In this document: positions 22,755 through 33,851 of the stretch, one piece after another
How the letters are laid out: each line of letters opens with the position of its first letter
Position numbering within the stretch: the stretch's first letter is position 1
Assembly (NCBI GenBank): GCA_026214975.1
Contig: CM047815.1
Span: 76,351,299 to 76,415,298 of the forward strand
DNA from: Gentiana macrophylla
Taxonomy: Eukaryota; Streptophyta; Magnoliopsida; Gentianales; Gentianaceae
Direction of reading: 5' to 3'
DNA: 64,000 bases
Position numbers and translations under genes: made by a program
The notes under the pieces: generated by a model
What the model saw: the letters and a program-made list of their open reading frames with translations, nothing else
Told to the model about the DNA's origin: nothing
Database searches by the model: none

Positions 22755-23262
22755 TGTCAGTAAAGTGACTTAAACTCTACATCTAGTGGAACCAATCTGA
22801 AGACTCAGCTGTGTGATGGACAGCAGAGAAGTGTATTCAATTATGTGCATCAGTAGGGTGGAGTCTACTGAGGCTTCTGTCAGTAGAGTGAAGTCTGCTG
22901 AGACTGGAATACAGCAGGGTCCCACATCTGCTATTTTCTGTTATGTGATAGCTATACAGTGTCATTAAAAGGAGGAAACGTGTAGGGGTATTTATGGCGT
23001 ATCAGACAAAGATTCCTTGCGGCTAGGATTTCGGGATTTGTGCCTATAAATACAGTTGTTGCATTGTCTGCGTGTTTGTAACTCAGTAGATAATAATAAG
23101 ATCTCTTTTCTGCCTGTGGTTTTTTATCTCTCTCACTTTGAAAGGGGTTTTCCACGTTAAATTTGGGTTCTTCTTATTTTCTGTTATCTCCTTTGATTAT
23201 TTGCGTTTGATTGCTTCTTTTTCTATTTCTTGCATCTGAAGTTATCTCCATCCGTCATAACA
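22755..23262 (+). repeat. 5' LTR of the Tork-like element
   Basis: 508 bp. It contains alternating CAGTAGRGTGRAGTCTRCTGA phrases near 22850-22905 and a TATA box at 23045-23052. Confidence 0.93.
23045..23052 (+). promoter_or_regulatory. TATA box of the Tork-like LTR
   Basis: TATAAATA, conserved in the 3' LTR near 27778. Confidence 0.65.
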
Positions 23263-23264
23263 AG

Positions 23265-23276
23265 TGGTATCAGAGC
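23265..23276 (+). promoter_or_regulatory. tRNA-iMet primer-binding site
   Basis: TGGTATCAGAGC two bases after the 5' LTR end. Confidence 0.93.
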
Positions 23277-23379
23277 AAGGTTCTGGAGAAAACAATCTGT
23301 ACGATCAACTTCATCTTCACCAAGACCTTCAGTAAGGTGCTAGGATCTGTGATAAAGTTGTGATCTTTAGCAAGAAAAG

Positions 23380-26300
23380 ATGTCAGCAGTAAACGTGAAA
23401 ATCGATAAATTTACAGGAAGGAACAACTTTGGTGCTGTGGCAAATCAAGATCGTGCCTTTGTTGAAGCAATGCGGGTTAATGGAGTCCTTTATCTGAAAA
23501 ACCAAATACAGGTGCAGCCGATTATACCAGTCTGGAAGAGAAAGCACATTCAACCATCATGTTGTGTTTATCTGATGATGTTATCACTAAGGTTGTTGAG
23601 GAAGACACCGCAGCCAAGTTGTGGAAGAAGCTTGAAAGCCTGTATATGACCAAGTCACTGACCAACAAGTTGTTGTTGAAACAGAGGTTGTTCAGTTTAA
23701 AGATGCATGAAGGGAGTCCACTAAGGGACCATCTTGACCAGCTGAACACAATATTACTTGATTTAAGGAATATTGATGTTAAAATTGAGGATGAAAATGC
23801 AGCCCTAATCCTGTTGGTGTCATTACCGGCATCATTAGAAAACTTTGTGCAGTCTTTCATAGTTGGGAAGGATACAATAGCTTTAAAGGATGTAAGGTCT
23901 GCCTTACATGCCAGGGAGCTTAGACACAAGGCTGTTGGGACAGACAGTCAGGCTGCTGGGCTTGTTGCTAGCAGCAATAGTGGAAAAGGATATGGACAGA
24001 AGAATAAAAAGAAGTCAGGGTCCAAAGGTCCTAAGTCTACTGATGTCTGTAATTATTGTAAGGAGCAGGGACATTGGAAGTCCAATTGTCCAACGAAGAA
24101 GAAACAGCAGGAAGGCAATTTTGGCACAGTAGCCCTAGCTACTGAGCAATCTGATGAGGATTTGGTTCTAGTTGCAGGGGATTCTACACATCATAATGAT
24201 GTGTGGATACTTGATTCTGGAGCATCCTACCATATTTGTCCAAACAGAGAGTGGTTTTCGACTTATAAGCAGATAGATGGTGGTCAAATCTATATGGCCA
24301 ACAACAAGGTTTGCAAAGTTGTGGGAATTGGCTCAATAAAGTTAAGGACAGAGGATGGTAAATTCTGTACACTGAAAGATGTAAGACATGTCCCATAGAT
24401 GACCAAGAATTTTGTATCTCTCAGTCTACTGGACAGCAAATGGTTCAATTTCAAGGGTAAAGGTGGACAGCTGAATATCTTCAAAGATTCAGTTGTAGTC
24501 CTCAAATCAAGAGGGGAACCTTGCATATATTACAAGGATCTAATATATCTGGCACTGCTGCTGTTGCATCCTCAGCAGTTCACTAGTCTCAGCAGACTCA
24601 GCTGTGGCATATGAGACTAGGTCACATGGGTGAAAGAGGTATGCAGATTCTTTCTTCAGCAGGTTTTCTTGGGGGATATAAGGTCAAGAATCTGGAATTT
24701 TATGAACATTGTGTGTTTGGGAAATTGCATAGAAGTAAGTTCTCAACAGGGTTGCACAACACAAAGGCATCACTTGATTATATCCATTCAGACTGCTGGG
24801 GTCCATCAAAAGTTGAGTCATTGGGTGGTCACAGATATTTTGTGTCATTCATAGATGACTATTCGAGGATGACTTGGGTGGTGATGATGAAGAGCAAAAG
24901 TGATGCATTCAGTAACTTCAAGCAGTGGAAGGCCCTAGTAGAGAATCAGTTAGGCAAGAAAATCAAGAAGCTTCGTACAGATAATGGTCTGGAATTCTGC
25001 TGGAATGATTTTGATTCATTTTGTGCAGCTGAGAGTATTGCCAGACATCATACTGTAAGGAATACACCTCAACAGAATGGTGTAGCTGATAGGATGAATC
25101 AAACTCTACTGGAGAGGGCAAGATGTATGCTTTCTCAAGCTGGTTTATCAAGGAGATTTTGGGCAGAGGCTGTAAAAACAGCTTGCTACTTAATCAACAG
25201 GAGTCCTTACACAGGGATTAATCTCAAGACACCATTTGAGATGTGGTCAGGCAAGCCTGCTGACTACTCAATTCTAAAGGTTTTTGGGAGTACGGCTTAC
25301 TATCATGTTAGTGAAGGGAAGTTGGAGCCAAGAGCCAAGAAGGGAGTGTTTGTGGGGTATGATGATGGAGTGAAGGGATATAGAATTTGGTCATCGTGAG
25401 TCCGAGTAATCCTCAAAGAGGATGTTGTGTTTGATGAAAATTCTATGTTAAACTCATCGATGGGGAGGTCTCATCAATCAAACCGAGTCTTTGAATCTGA
25501 TAGTGTTGAGAAATAGGTGGAGCTTCAGGTGGAGTCTACTGATATGCAACAATCAGTGGATCTAAATCAACACTATACTGATCTGGATAATGAACAAGAA
25601 TCTGATCCAAGCCAGCCTACTGAGACCTCAGTAGGGCGTCATACAAACATTAATCAGCAGAGTCTAGCTGCCAGCAGGCCTAGAAGATCTAATGTTGGGA
25701 TACCTCCAAGGATATATGGGTATGATGATTTGGCTGGATATGCACTCCAAGTTGCAGAAGAGGTAGAGGTTCTTTGAACCTACTACTTACAGGAAGCGAT
25801 GACATGTACGAAGCATCTCGGTGGCATGCGACCATGGGAGATGAAATGGAGTCATTGTTGAAGAATCAGACTTGGGAATTGGTCAAACAGCCTACTGACA
25901 AGGGAGTTGTGACTTGTAAATGGATTTTCAAGAAAAATGAAGGAATAACTAAGGCAGAAGGGGTCAAGTATAAGGCACGTTTGGTTGCAAGAGGATTCAG
26001 TCAAAAGGAAGGGGTTGACTTTGATGAAATATTTTCACTAGTGGCCAGACATACCTTAATCAGGGTGTTACTAGCAATGGCGGCACAGCAGGATCTGGAA
26101 CTTGAGCAATTAAATGTGAAAACTGCTTTTCTACATGGTGAGGTGGATAAGGAGATATACATGACACAACCTGAGGGTTTTCAAGTTCCTGGCAAGGAAA
26201 ATTATGTTTGCAAGTTGAAGAAATCATTGTATGGTTTGAAGCAAGCTCCAAGGCAGTGGTATAAAAGGTTTGTGAGTTTATGCTTGGCAAGGAGGTTACA

Positions 26301-27327
26301 ATGAAGTCCTTATGACTGTTGTGTATACCACAGTCTGGTAAAAGATGGATCTCATATCTATCTTGTCTTGTATGTGGATGACATGTTGATTGCTGCTGCA
26401 AGGAAGTCTGATATTCAAAATCTGAAGAACCTTCTCAATACTGAGTTTGAAATGAAGGATTTGGGTGCAGCCAAGAAAATCTTGGGGATAGAGATCTGGA
26501 GAGATAGAAGTCAAAAGAAACTGTTCTTGTCTCAGCAAGGTTATGTGCAGAAGATATTGGCCAAGTTTGGGATGTCTGCTGCAAAATCAATAGATACTCT
26601 CCTATGGCATCAAATGTTCATTTGTCTATTTATGCTTCACAGTCAGCTGAAGAGAAGGAGTATATGTCAAAAGTTCCCTATGCTAGTGCAGTTGGCAGTC
26701 TGATGTATGCCATGGTATGCACTAGGCCTGATCTGGCTCATGAAGTTAGTGTTGTCAGCAGGTTTATGGCTCAACCTGGAAAGGAACACTAGAAAGATGT
26801 TAAAAGGATATTCAGGTACCTGAGAGGTACAGCTGATGTTGGTCTCATTTATGGAGGTGATACTAGTCTGGTCACAGGCTACAGTGATGCTGATTATGCA
26901 GGTGATGTTAACAGTAGAAAATCAATGACTGGTTATGTGTTTACATTGGGAAATGCAGTGGTCAGCTGGAAAGCTACTCTTTAGGCTCTGATGAGCCTTA
27001 TCAACTCTCAAGACGAAATACATGGCTCTTACTGAAGCAGCTAAGGAGGGTATCTGGTTGAAAGGGCTAGTCAGTGATTTGGGGTTGCATCAGGATCAAG
27101 CTGAGATATATTGTGAAAGCCTAAGTGCAATATGTATAGCCAAGGATCAGGTTCATCATGAGAGAACCAAGCATATTGATGTCAGGTATCATTTTCTGAG
27201 AAATGAGAAGAGGGTTGTGGTGAAGAAGATTGGCACAAAGGAGAATCCTGTTGATATGTTCACTAAACCAGTTCAGCAGAGTAAGTTTCAGCTTTGCCTG
27301 GACTTACTGAATATTCAGAGCTTATAA
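23380..27327 (+). pseudogene. Tork-like copia gag-pol, disrupted
   Basis: ATG at 23380 opens gag, which shifts frame near 23520. The rest of gag runs from 23559 with an intact CNYCKEQGHWKSNC knuckle, then protease WILDSGASYHIC, then TAG at 24396. Integrase (24600-25399) has RLGH but the first zinc Cys is Tyr (FYEHC). The catalytic residues read D (HSDCW), D (RTDNG) and D in place of Glu (NGVADRM). RT (25774-26500) has WIFKK, TAFLHGE and an intact YVDDML, with a frameshift near 26290. RNase H runs to 27327, with stops or shifts near 26600, 26792 and 26984. The lesions are spread over all domains, so this copy is older than the one at 15156-21183. Confidence 0.92.
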
Positions 27328-27472
27328 TATGTTTCTGGAACTCTACTGAGGGCAGATCAGTGGAGTGGATGCTGTGGAGATCGTCTGGTACAAGTACATC
27401 TGGCATTGACGAATGTATCTGGTACAAGTACATCTGGTTATGCAATCTGTTTGACTCTGGTGAGAGTTGAAG

Positions 27473-27486
27473 TCAAGGTGGAGACT
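27473..27486 (+). promoter_or_regulatory. Polypurine tract of the Tork-like element
   Basis: CAAGGTGGAGACT just before the 3' LTR TGTCAG at 27487. Confidence 0.8.
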
Positions 27487-28005
27487 TGTCAGTAAAGTGA
27501 CTTAAAATCTACATCTAGTGGAACCAATCTGAAGACTCAGCTGTGTGATTGATAGTTGAGAAGTGTATTCAATTCTGTGCATCAATAGGGTGGAGTCTAC
27601 TGAGGCTTCTGTCAGCAGAGTGAAGTCTGCTGAGACTGGAATACAGCAGGGTCCCACATCTGCTATTTTCTGTTATGTGACAGCTATACAATGTCATTAA
27701 AATGAGGACACGTGTAGGGGTATTTATGGCGTATCAGACAAAGATTCCTTGCAGCTAGGGTTGAGGGATTTGTGCTTATAAATACAGTTGTTGTTGCATT
27801 GTCAGCGTGTGTGAAATCTGTAACTCAGTGCATAATAATAAAGATCTCTTTTCTGTCCGTGGTTTTTTATCTCTCTCACTTTGAAAGTGGTTTTCCACGT
27901 TAAATCTGAGTTCTTTTTGTTTTCTGTTATCTCCTTTGATTATTTGTGTTTGAGTGCATCTGTTTTTATTTATTGCATATGAAGTTATCTCCACCCATCA
28001 TAACA
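27487..28005 (+). repeat. 3' LTR of the Tork-like element
   Basis: 519 bp, close to the 5' LTR but with several substitutions and small indels. Confidence 0.93.
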
Positions 28006-28010
28006 CTAGT

Positions 28011-29084
28011 GATTTATAATAGAACACATGTAAAAGAGTGAGATCGTTATCATTATTCCAATGATAAGAATGTTAAGTGGAAACATATATATATTACCGT
28101 TTGTTCCAATTGACTGTTGGCATTTTCTTGTCGCAAGAAAATAAACATGTGGGCGTATCTAAAATTCAATTTGAAAGCAGCTTCCCGGTGGCGGAGCCCC
28201 ACCCACCGCACCGGTGGAGGTCGTCTCGGGTGAGTTTTTTCTTGCCCTATTTTATATGTATATTGTATTAAGGTTTTTCCTAAAAATATTTCCGATATTA
28301 AGACTCGTCTCAATAACTTTTTTTTTCTGGATCCGTTACTGTCCTTTCTCGATTTTACATAAATAAATAAAAAATTGTGTTGATATTCCCCAGTCAACAT
28401 TCAGAGGTTACATTAATTGACCCATTGGACATCTCTCTGTTCCTATTCTGAAAACCCTAAACCTGTGTATTGCATGCTCCATTTCCTTTTTAATTGACTA
28501 TTTTTTTCTACTCAGTAATTTTCTTCAGAAAGAAGACTACATGCTGCACTACTTTGCAAATGGTATCTGCTTGGCACTATTTTGGGAAAAGCTAATACTG
28601 CTACAGTGCTACGTGCATATTACTTTTTGTTTGTCTTGTCCAAAAATTTAATTTCATATTAAAATCGCCAGTTTCTTGTCTATCCATAAGGTTAAGTCAA
28701 CCACTTTAAATGTCGGTCAATATTTAATGAAAAAAACCATATCTCTCTTACACAGGCCGGATCTAGCCTACAGGTAAAGGGGTTAACCACATCTGAAAAA
28801 AAAAATATTACACCGTAAAATTTATGTAGTTTAAATTGATCAATAAAATATATATTCTTAATCCACTCCATCCAACGAACTCGATATAATTCATTAGCTC
28901 ACCCAAATTAAAATTCTCGCTCCGCCCTTGTTCACAGGGTCCTCCACCCCAAACCGATAGAATAGTTTGGAGATTAATCATGATAACTCAACGGCACCTT
29001 AGGTGAGGAGGTTAATCTTGATCGAATGAGATAGTGATCTTTCCGTTTCACAATATAAGACCATACGATATTTTTCACGCAGAA
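28011..29084. other. Non-coding stretch with two short hAT-like remnants
   Basis: No gene. About 28190-28340 starts GGTGGCGGAGCC and ends near GGATCCGTTACTG. About 28757-28935 starts CAGGCCGGATCTAGCC, has an A-rich run, and ends CTCGCTCCGCCCTTG. Both look like short non-autonomous elements with diverged GGCGGA-type inverted ends; target duplications are not clear. Confidence 0.4.
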
Positions 29085-29706
29085 ACACAAGGAAACTACG
29101 TCTTCTTCGGCCCGAACCGAGGAATCTCTTAGATATGATGCAAAACGGATCTTGTGTAAAGTCCCACATCGGTAAAATAAGAGAATGCTCACCCCCATAT
29201 AAGTGTGAGACATAAAGGTCTTGTCAACTCCGGTTAGCTCTTTTAGACCAAGCGAGGACGGCGGTCTAAGCAGCTGACCGGACATTTATGACTCATTTAG
29301 CGCTACCAGACCCGGAGTCTGGGGGCGTTACAGAATGGTATTCAGAGCCGGCTATCAGACGGAACTATGCGCTGCACCGTACAAGAAGACGGTGTAAGGA
29401 TGACCTCTAGTTACCTCTGGTAGGGACGATCCGGGAACAATCTCGGCCGTCCTGGCGAGGACGCCAGTCCCTTATAAGGGGGGAGAATGTAAAGTCCCAC
29501 ATCGGTAAAATAAGAGAATGCTCACCCCCATATAAATGTGAGACATAAAGGTCTTGTCAACTCGGGTTAGCCCTTTTAGACCAAGCGAGGACGGCGGTCT
29601 AAGCGGTGGCCCGACATTTATGACTCATTTAGCGCTACTGCACCCGAGTCCAGGGGCGTTATCTTGTTCTATCCTTGATCGAGAGATTCTCTATGAAAAC
29701 TACCAC
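29085..29706 (+). pseudogene. ycf2: Nuclear copy of plastid ycf2 fragment, split by a TRIM
   Basis: Reading 29085-29154 and then 29667-29706 gives R-K-L-R-L-L-R-P-E-P-R-N-L-L-D-M-M-Q-N-G and onward through C-S-I-L-D-R, a segment I recognise from the C-terminal part of plastid Ycf2. The frame runs straight through once the 29155-29666 insertion and duplication are removed. About 110 bp of coding sequence remain, so it has no function. It passes directly into 23S rRNA sequence, although the two genes are apart in plastid genomes, so it is a rearranged nuclear plastid insertion (NUPT). Sequence left of about 29085 may also be plastid but I cannot place it. Confidence 0.7.
29155..29661 (+). mobile_element. 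TRIM retrotransposon, 507 bp
   Basis: Terminal repeats 29155-29330 and 29488-29661 (176 and 174 bp) begin TGTAAAGTCCCACATCGG and end GGGGCGTTA. The perfect duplication TCTTG (29150-29154, 29662-29666) flanks them. The interior starts with a tRNA-iMet-like primer site that has one extra base (TGGTATTCAGAGCC, 29337-29350) and ends with the purine tract AAGGGGGGAGAA (29476-29487). No ORF. The ends are TG...TA. Confidence 0.95.
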
Positions 29707-29715
29707 CGCCGAAAG

Positions 29716-30048
29716 GGGGACGAAAAGTCGACTAGTGATCGAGGCGGTGTCGAGTGGAAGGGCCGTCGCTCAACGGATAAAAGTTACTCGAGGGATAACA
29801 GGCTGATCTTCCCCAAGAGTTCATATCAACGGGAAGGTTTGGCACCTTGATGTCGGCTCTTCGCCACCTGGGGCTATAGTATGTTTCAAGGGTTGGGTTG
29901 TTCGCCCATCAAAGCGGTATGTGAGTTGGGTCCAGAACGTCATGAGACAGTTCGGTCTATATCCGGTGTGGGCGTTAGAGCATTGAGAGGACCTTTCCCT
30001 AGTATGAGAGGACCGGGAAGGACGCACCTCTGATGTACCAGTATTGTA
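29716..30048 (+). pseudogene. rrn23: Nuclear copy of plastid 23S rRNA 3' domain
   Basis: About 330 bp collinear with the peptidyl-transferase/sarcin-ricin part of plastid-type 23S rRNA: GGGATAACAGGCTGATC, GACGGTGCC-like start, GTTCGGTC and the sarcin-ricin-region motif (changed to CCCTAGTATGAGAGG here). It ends near ATGTACCAGT, short of the natural 3' end, and is joined at its 5' side to ycf2. Many changes look like C-to-T or G-to-A transitions (for example AACGTCATGAGAC), as expected when methylated nuclear DNA decays. Not a functional rRNA gene. Confidence 0.9.
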
Positions 30049-30325
30049 ATAAAGTGCATCATTTGTGTTATTTTATTGTCGGTAATAGAAATTCATATAA
30101 CTTGTTCCGGGATTTCTGTTTTTCTTGTTGCTTTTATCATTATCACAGCTAACTCTGTAAATTTTGATATGTCGGATTAATTCGTAACGGCGTATTGATC
30201 ATATGTCTATTTCCGGTTAATTAATGACTAGGCTTGTGGAACGAGGCGTCACATTCTTGATCACAAGATCATGAACTTCGATTCCTACTACCAACGATTC
30301 AAATATATTGATCGATAAACTTATA

Positions 30326-30599
30326 CTACCTCCGATCCAAAATGTAAGTCATTTTAGGCTTTTTTACACATATTAAGAAAAGTTAGTTAAATTTGTTATT
30401 TGTCATTAATTTTGATTAAAAAGACTAAAATGACCTTTCATTGGTATTAATGCAAAGTAGTAAAAAGTGGTTGAGTATTTAATAAATGAAGGGTAGAAGA
30501 AGAAAGATGTAATAAATGCTTTATTGGTTTTGTAAATGGACTTACGTTCTGGGACAAAACTAAAAAGCTAAAAGGACTTACATTTTGGGACGGAAGTAG
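30326..30599. mobile_element. Stowaway-type MITE
   Basis: 274 bp bounded by TA (30324-30325, 30600-30601). Inverted ends are CTACCTCCGATCCAAAATG...CATTTTGGGACGGAAGTAG, the plant Tc1/mariner MITE signature. Confidence 0.88.
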
Positions 30600-30604
30600 T
30601 AAGT

Positions 30605-30830
30605 AAATACTCTTTTCATTTTTATTTAATCGTTATAGTTGTCAAAAACACATATAGTTAATGCTTTGACTTAATATTAAATTGACAATAAAACTCTTCG
30701 AAAATAATTAATGCAATGTTGTTTTCAATCTCTCACCCCCTTAATAAATAAAGGTAGATGTAAAAAAATACAATTAATGATGCTTTGAAAATGCAACTAC
30801 GACAGATAAAAAAAATATTATTTTGGCATT
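30605..30830. mobile_element. Diverged MITE of the 54984-55243 family
   Basis: It shares the internal phrase CCTTAATAAATAAAGGTAGA and gene-free layout with 54984-55243 and with the outer MITE at 61700-62212. Its ends are too decayed to define exactly. Confidence 0.5.
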
Positions 30831-31578
30831 TGTGGCCGTTAAATAGGAACGAAGTGAGCCTATTTATAAGCGTTCAATGAGTCCGAGAACTTGGCCTGAC
30901 CTAATTAACACTTCATTCGACGATCCAAAAAATTCACCATCATGTGCTTCTAGTTCATGCAACGTTTGTTCTTGTCCAAATTTGTCCACGTGTGTCTACG
31001 GTGCTATTGGAGTGACTAGGAAGGAATTACTCGTCTGATAATGCAAAGTCACTAGGTACCATGATGAGGGGCGGGGACACGCGCTCTATTGAATTCCATT
31101 TGAGAAATTGTTTTTTATTTTTATTATCTTCATTTTAAAATAACTAATGTAGTTGTCACAGTTTTTTTTAAGGTAAAAATTGTTTTTTTATCTGATGCAG
31201 AACATTTTTCAAAACAACATTTATTGCTCATTTTCTTATTTTAATCTTATTTAATACTAGGTAAGAAATTTAAAAGAATATTGCATTAATTACATCATAA
31301 GGATTTTTTAGTCATTGTTTCCATCAAGCCATAGATTTAAATCACAATCTTAAAAACCGTGTTTTTTACTTAAAGAAAATAACCGTTTTTATCAAGTGCC
31401 TCAGATATTTAGATAGGAAAGGGAGTATTTTATTAAATAATTTAGTTTTGGTGTCAAAAGAATATAATGTCATTTGTGTCAATTGTGCTCTTTTAATTTT
31501 CTTCGATTTATTCACTCCATTTGATCAATTTTCTGAAATACTTTAATATGAAAATCTACATTAAACATGATTGGCTCA
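30831..31578. other. Non-coding stretch
   Basis: No gene. 30835-31100 is low-repeat, mixed-composition sequence. 31110-31430 is A/T-rich with a GGAAAGGGAGTATT end near 31418 that may be a lone MITE terminus. Confidence 0.4.
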
Positions 31579-31756
31579 TAAGAGCAACTCCAACCCCTAC
31601 CGGCAAATTTTACATTACCCCAACAATAAGAACAAGCGAAAAACAGAAGTACATCAACATAAAAACTTCTTTTCATTATCAAACAAAATCATATTACAAA
31701 AATTTTAATCAAAAATAAAACAAACTTTAAGAGTCAGGAGTCAGACTCTTCTGAGA

Positions 31757-32480
31757 CTAGGACGAAGGAGCCGAGCCGGAAGTAGCAGCAGGTTGGAGAG
31801 CATACTTGGACACAATGTCCATCCCGACCTTAAAATCCTGCACGCGCTCGGTGTAGGCTGCGCCCATCCCTGGTTTATAGTAAACCTTCTTAGGAAGGCC
31901 GTCCGGCACAAGGGAAGGATACTGAATCCTCGCCTCGTCTACTCTCTGGGTATACCCATGGTTGAGGACGGGGATGAGTAGCACCTTCAAGGCCTCGGCA
32001 AAGTCCCCCGAAGCCTTATACTCTTGAACAGCCTCAGCACACCGAACCGGGATTGTGGCTTTCAGTTCGGCCACTCTCGCTTGGAGGTCGGCGACCTCAT
32101 GTTCCTTCATCCTTTTCTCCTCAGAAAGCTCACTTGCCAAAGACCTCTTGAGCTAGGAGTTGAGCCTGCAGACCCTTCATCTTTGCGTCCTTAAGCTGGG
32201 CGGCCGCCTTGAGCTCCTCCCGTGTTTGCCTCAGCTTGGAAATCTTGCCCTTCTGAACAGCTGAGTCGGCGGAGGCTTTGCCCAGTCTCCAAAAAACTTC
32301 CTGGGCAATCATGGCCCCCTGAACAAGCCAACAAAGAAGGTTAGGACCATCAAAAGTTCGTCTTTAAAACCAAAAAGGAAAAGGAAGAGACACTTACCAA
32401 TTCCACAGTCTAACAACCTATAACAGCCAACTCCTCATCGGACATGTTGGCAACCTGCTGCTGCTCGGAAGCAGCTTACT
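31757..32480 (-). pseudogene. Antisense ORF of the Tat/Retand-like element, with intron
   Basis: Minus strand. The main exon from about 32318 to 31757 reads E-V-F-W-R-L-G-K, then a long charged segment predicted as coiled coil (K-L-R-Q-T-R-E-E-L-K-A-A), and finally V-Y-Y-K-P-G-M-G. The frame breaks near 32135 (two overlapping frames). Upstream, a GT-AG intron is plausible: donor TTG/GTAAGTG near 32397, acceptor TTGTTCAG/GGGGCC near 32319. Joining gives M-S-D-E-E-L-A-V ... V-E-L-G-A-M-I-A-Q, with one TAG in exon 1. Retand-type elements are known to carry an antisense ORF near the 3' LTR; its function is not known. Decayed. Confidence 0.6.
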
Positions 32481-33608
32481 CTTCTGGACCCGACTGACCC
32501 TGAGCTCTCCCAAGAATTGAACTTACCTACGTGTCACCTCTTTAGTGGCCCAACATTAAGTATAGACAGAGAAAGGCTGTCTAAGGGATCGGAACTCCCA
32601 GCAGCCGAGATGGGGTAGCTCGGCCACTCTCCCCAAACTCCCTAGGTCGGCCAATGCTCAGGGCCGACCTCCGAGCGATATAGGCACAGATCCTTGTTAG
32701 GAAATCTACGCGGGAACGCAGCGGAATTCAAAATTTTATTTCCTTTAACCAGGATCGACTTCGTTTAAGCAATAAACAAATAAGCTAGTAGACGGTGGTT
32801 ACTTTGGTTGATCTAAAAGATCGACGCTTTGACCGTCTAAGGAGAGTAGTTCTGCATAGAGCCGCGCAAGTGTTCGGCCTCTACCGCTAGTCCACACGAA
32901 CAGCCCGCCGGAATCCCATCATGGATTGCTATTGGAAAATTCCGGTTGCTAGACCGGCATTTTTCCCCTCTCTCCAACTCTCTATTTTACACAAGAACTA
33001 TTAGCTCTTGGAATTGTGATGTACAAAAGAGCTTGACACCCACCTCTTATTTATAGTGAGAGGGGCGCCCCATCTAGGTGTGGATGGGAAGAAAACATTT
33101 TCCCAATAAAATAAGGAAAATATAATTGATTGATTTATCTCATTTATTATAATATCTTAATATCTTATATTAAATAAAACTAGGATATTGTCAATATCTT
33201 ATATTAAATATTTTCAAGATATTGTCAATATCTAATATTGACTATCTTTATTATATTATTGATAGGAACCAACTTTACAGTACATTTCTGTACAGTTCAG
33301 CACATGATTATTGCATTTCTGGCATGTTTCGGGTGAGTTTAGACCCTATCTTGAGTATTAAATGAGGATTTATTGCACGGCGAGTGACTGTCGGATTTCC
33401 GTAAACTCGACCTTATTTTAGCATTTTATACTCGTTTTCCCCGAGCACCCGTAGTTTGCGGGGTTATGCGTTTTCGTGTTGTTTTCATATGGATGCAAGA
33501 CTAGGGTGTCTCGAGAGCCTGAAAGACGAGAAGTATGAGTTTGGACGTGTCCGAGGCGAAACACGGAGGTTGGAGGTGAAAAAGTGAAGATTTGGGCTGC
33601 AAAATAGA

Positions 33609-33833
33609 TGTCCGGACGGACAAGTTGTTGTGTCCGGACGGCTAACTCACTGGTTTTTGGAAGATTATTTGATGAAGAACCCGTCCGGACGGACAGAATA
33701 AATATCCGGACGGACAGATCATCATCCGGACGGACAAGAGCATCTCATCCGGATGGACACTTATGCATCCGTCCGGACACTGGAAAATCAAGAAACGATC
33801 CGTCCGGACGGGGTGGACATCCGTGCACGGACA
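33609..33833. repeat. CCGTCCGGACGG palindrome array, 5' LTR
   Basis: Seven or more perfect or near-perfect copies of TCCGGACGGA/CCGTCCGGACGG in 225 bp, directly upstream of the TATA box. Repeated in the 3' LTR (46387-46613). Confidence 0.92.
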
Positions 33834-33842
33834 CTTACTTTC

Positions 33843-33851
33843 TATATAAAG
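33843..33851 (+). promoter_or_regulatory. TATA box of the Athila-like 5' LTR
   Basis: TATATAAAG in TTTC-TATATAAAG-TCGCTC, at the downstream edge of the palindrome array; same arrangement near 46617 in the 3' LTR. Confidence 0.7.

Larger units (their letters stand above)
22755..28005 (+). mobile_element. Tork/TNT1-like copia element, complete but decayed
   Basis: 5251 bp with the perfect duplication CTAGT (22750-22754, 28006-28010). LTRs are 508 and 519 bp, termini TGTCAG...CATAACA. A tRNA-iMet primer site follows the left LTR, a polypurine tract precedes the right LTR, and gag-pol lies on the plus strand. Gag motif K-F-x-G-R-N-N-F-G and the pol motifs resemble TNT1/Tork elements (lineage by recall of family features). 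Confidence 0.95.

Noticed and set aside
28053..28400. Overlapping ORFs on both strands near 28.2 kb
   Set aside because: They cover a short hAT-like remnant and have biased composition without conserved features.
29554..29850. 98-codon ORF
   Set aside because: It runs from the TRIM LTR into 23S rRNA sequence, so it is a chance frame.
29716..30048. Functional rRNA gene
   Set aside because: Only about a tenth of the molecule, altered at conserved sites and joined to ycf2.
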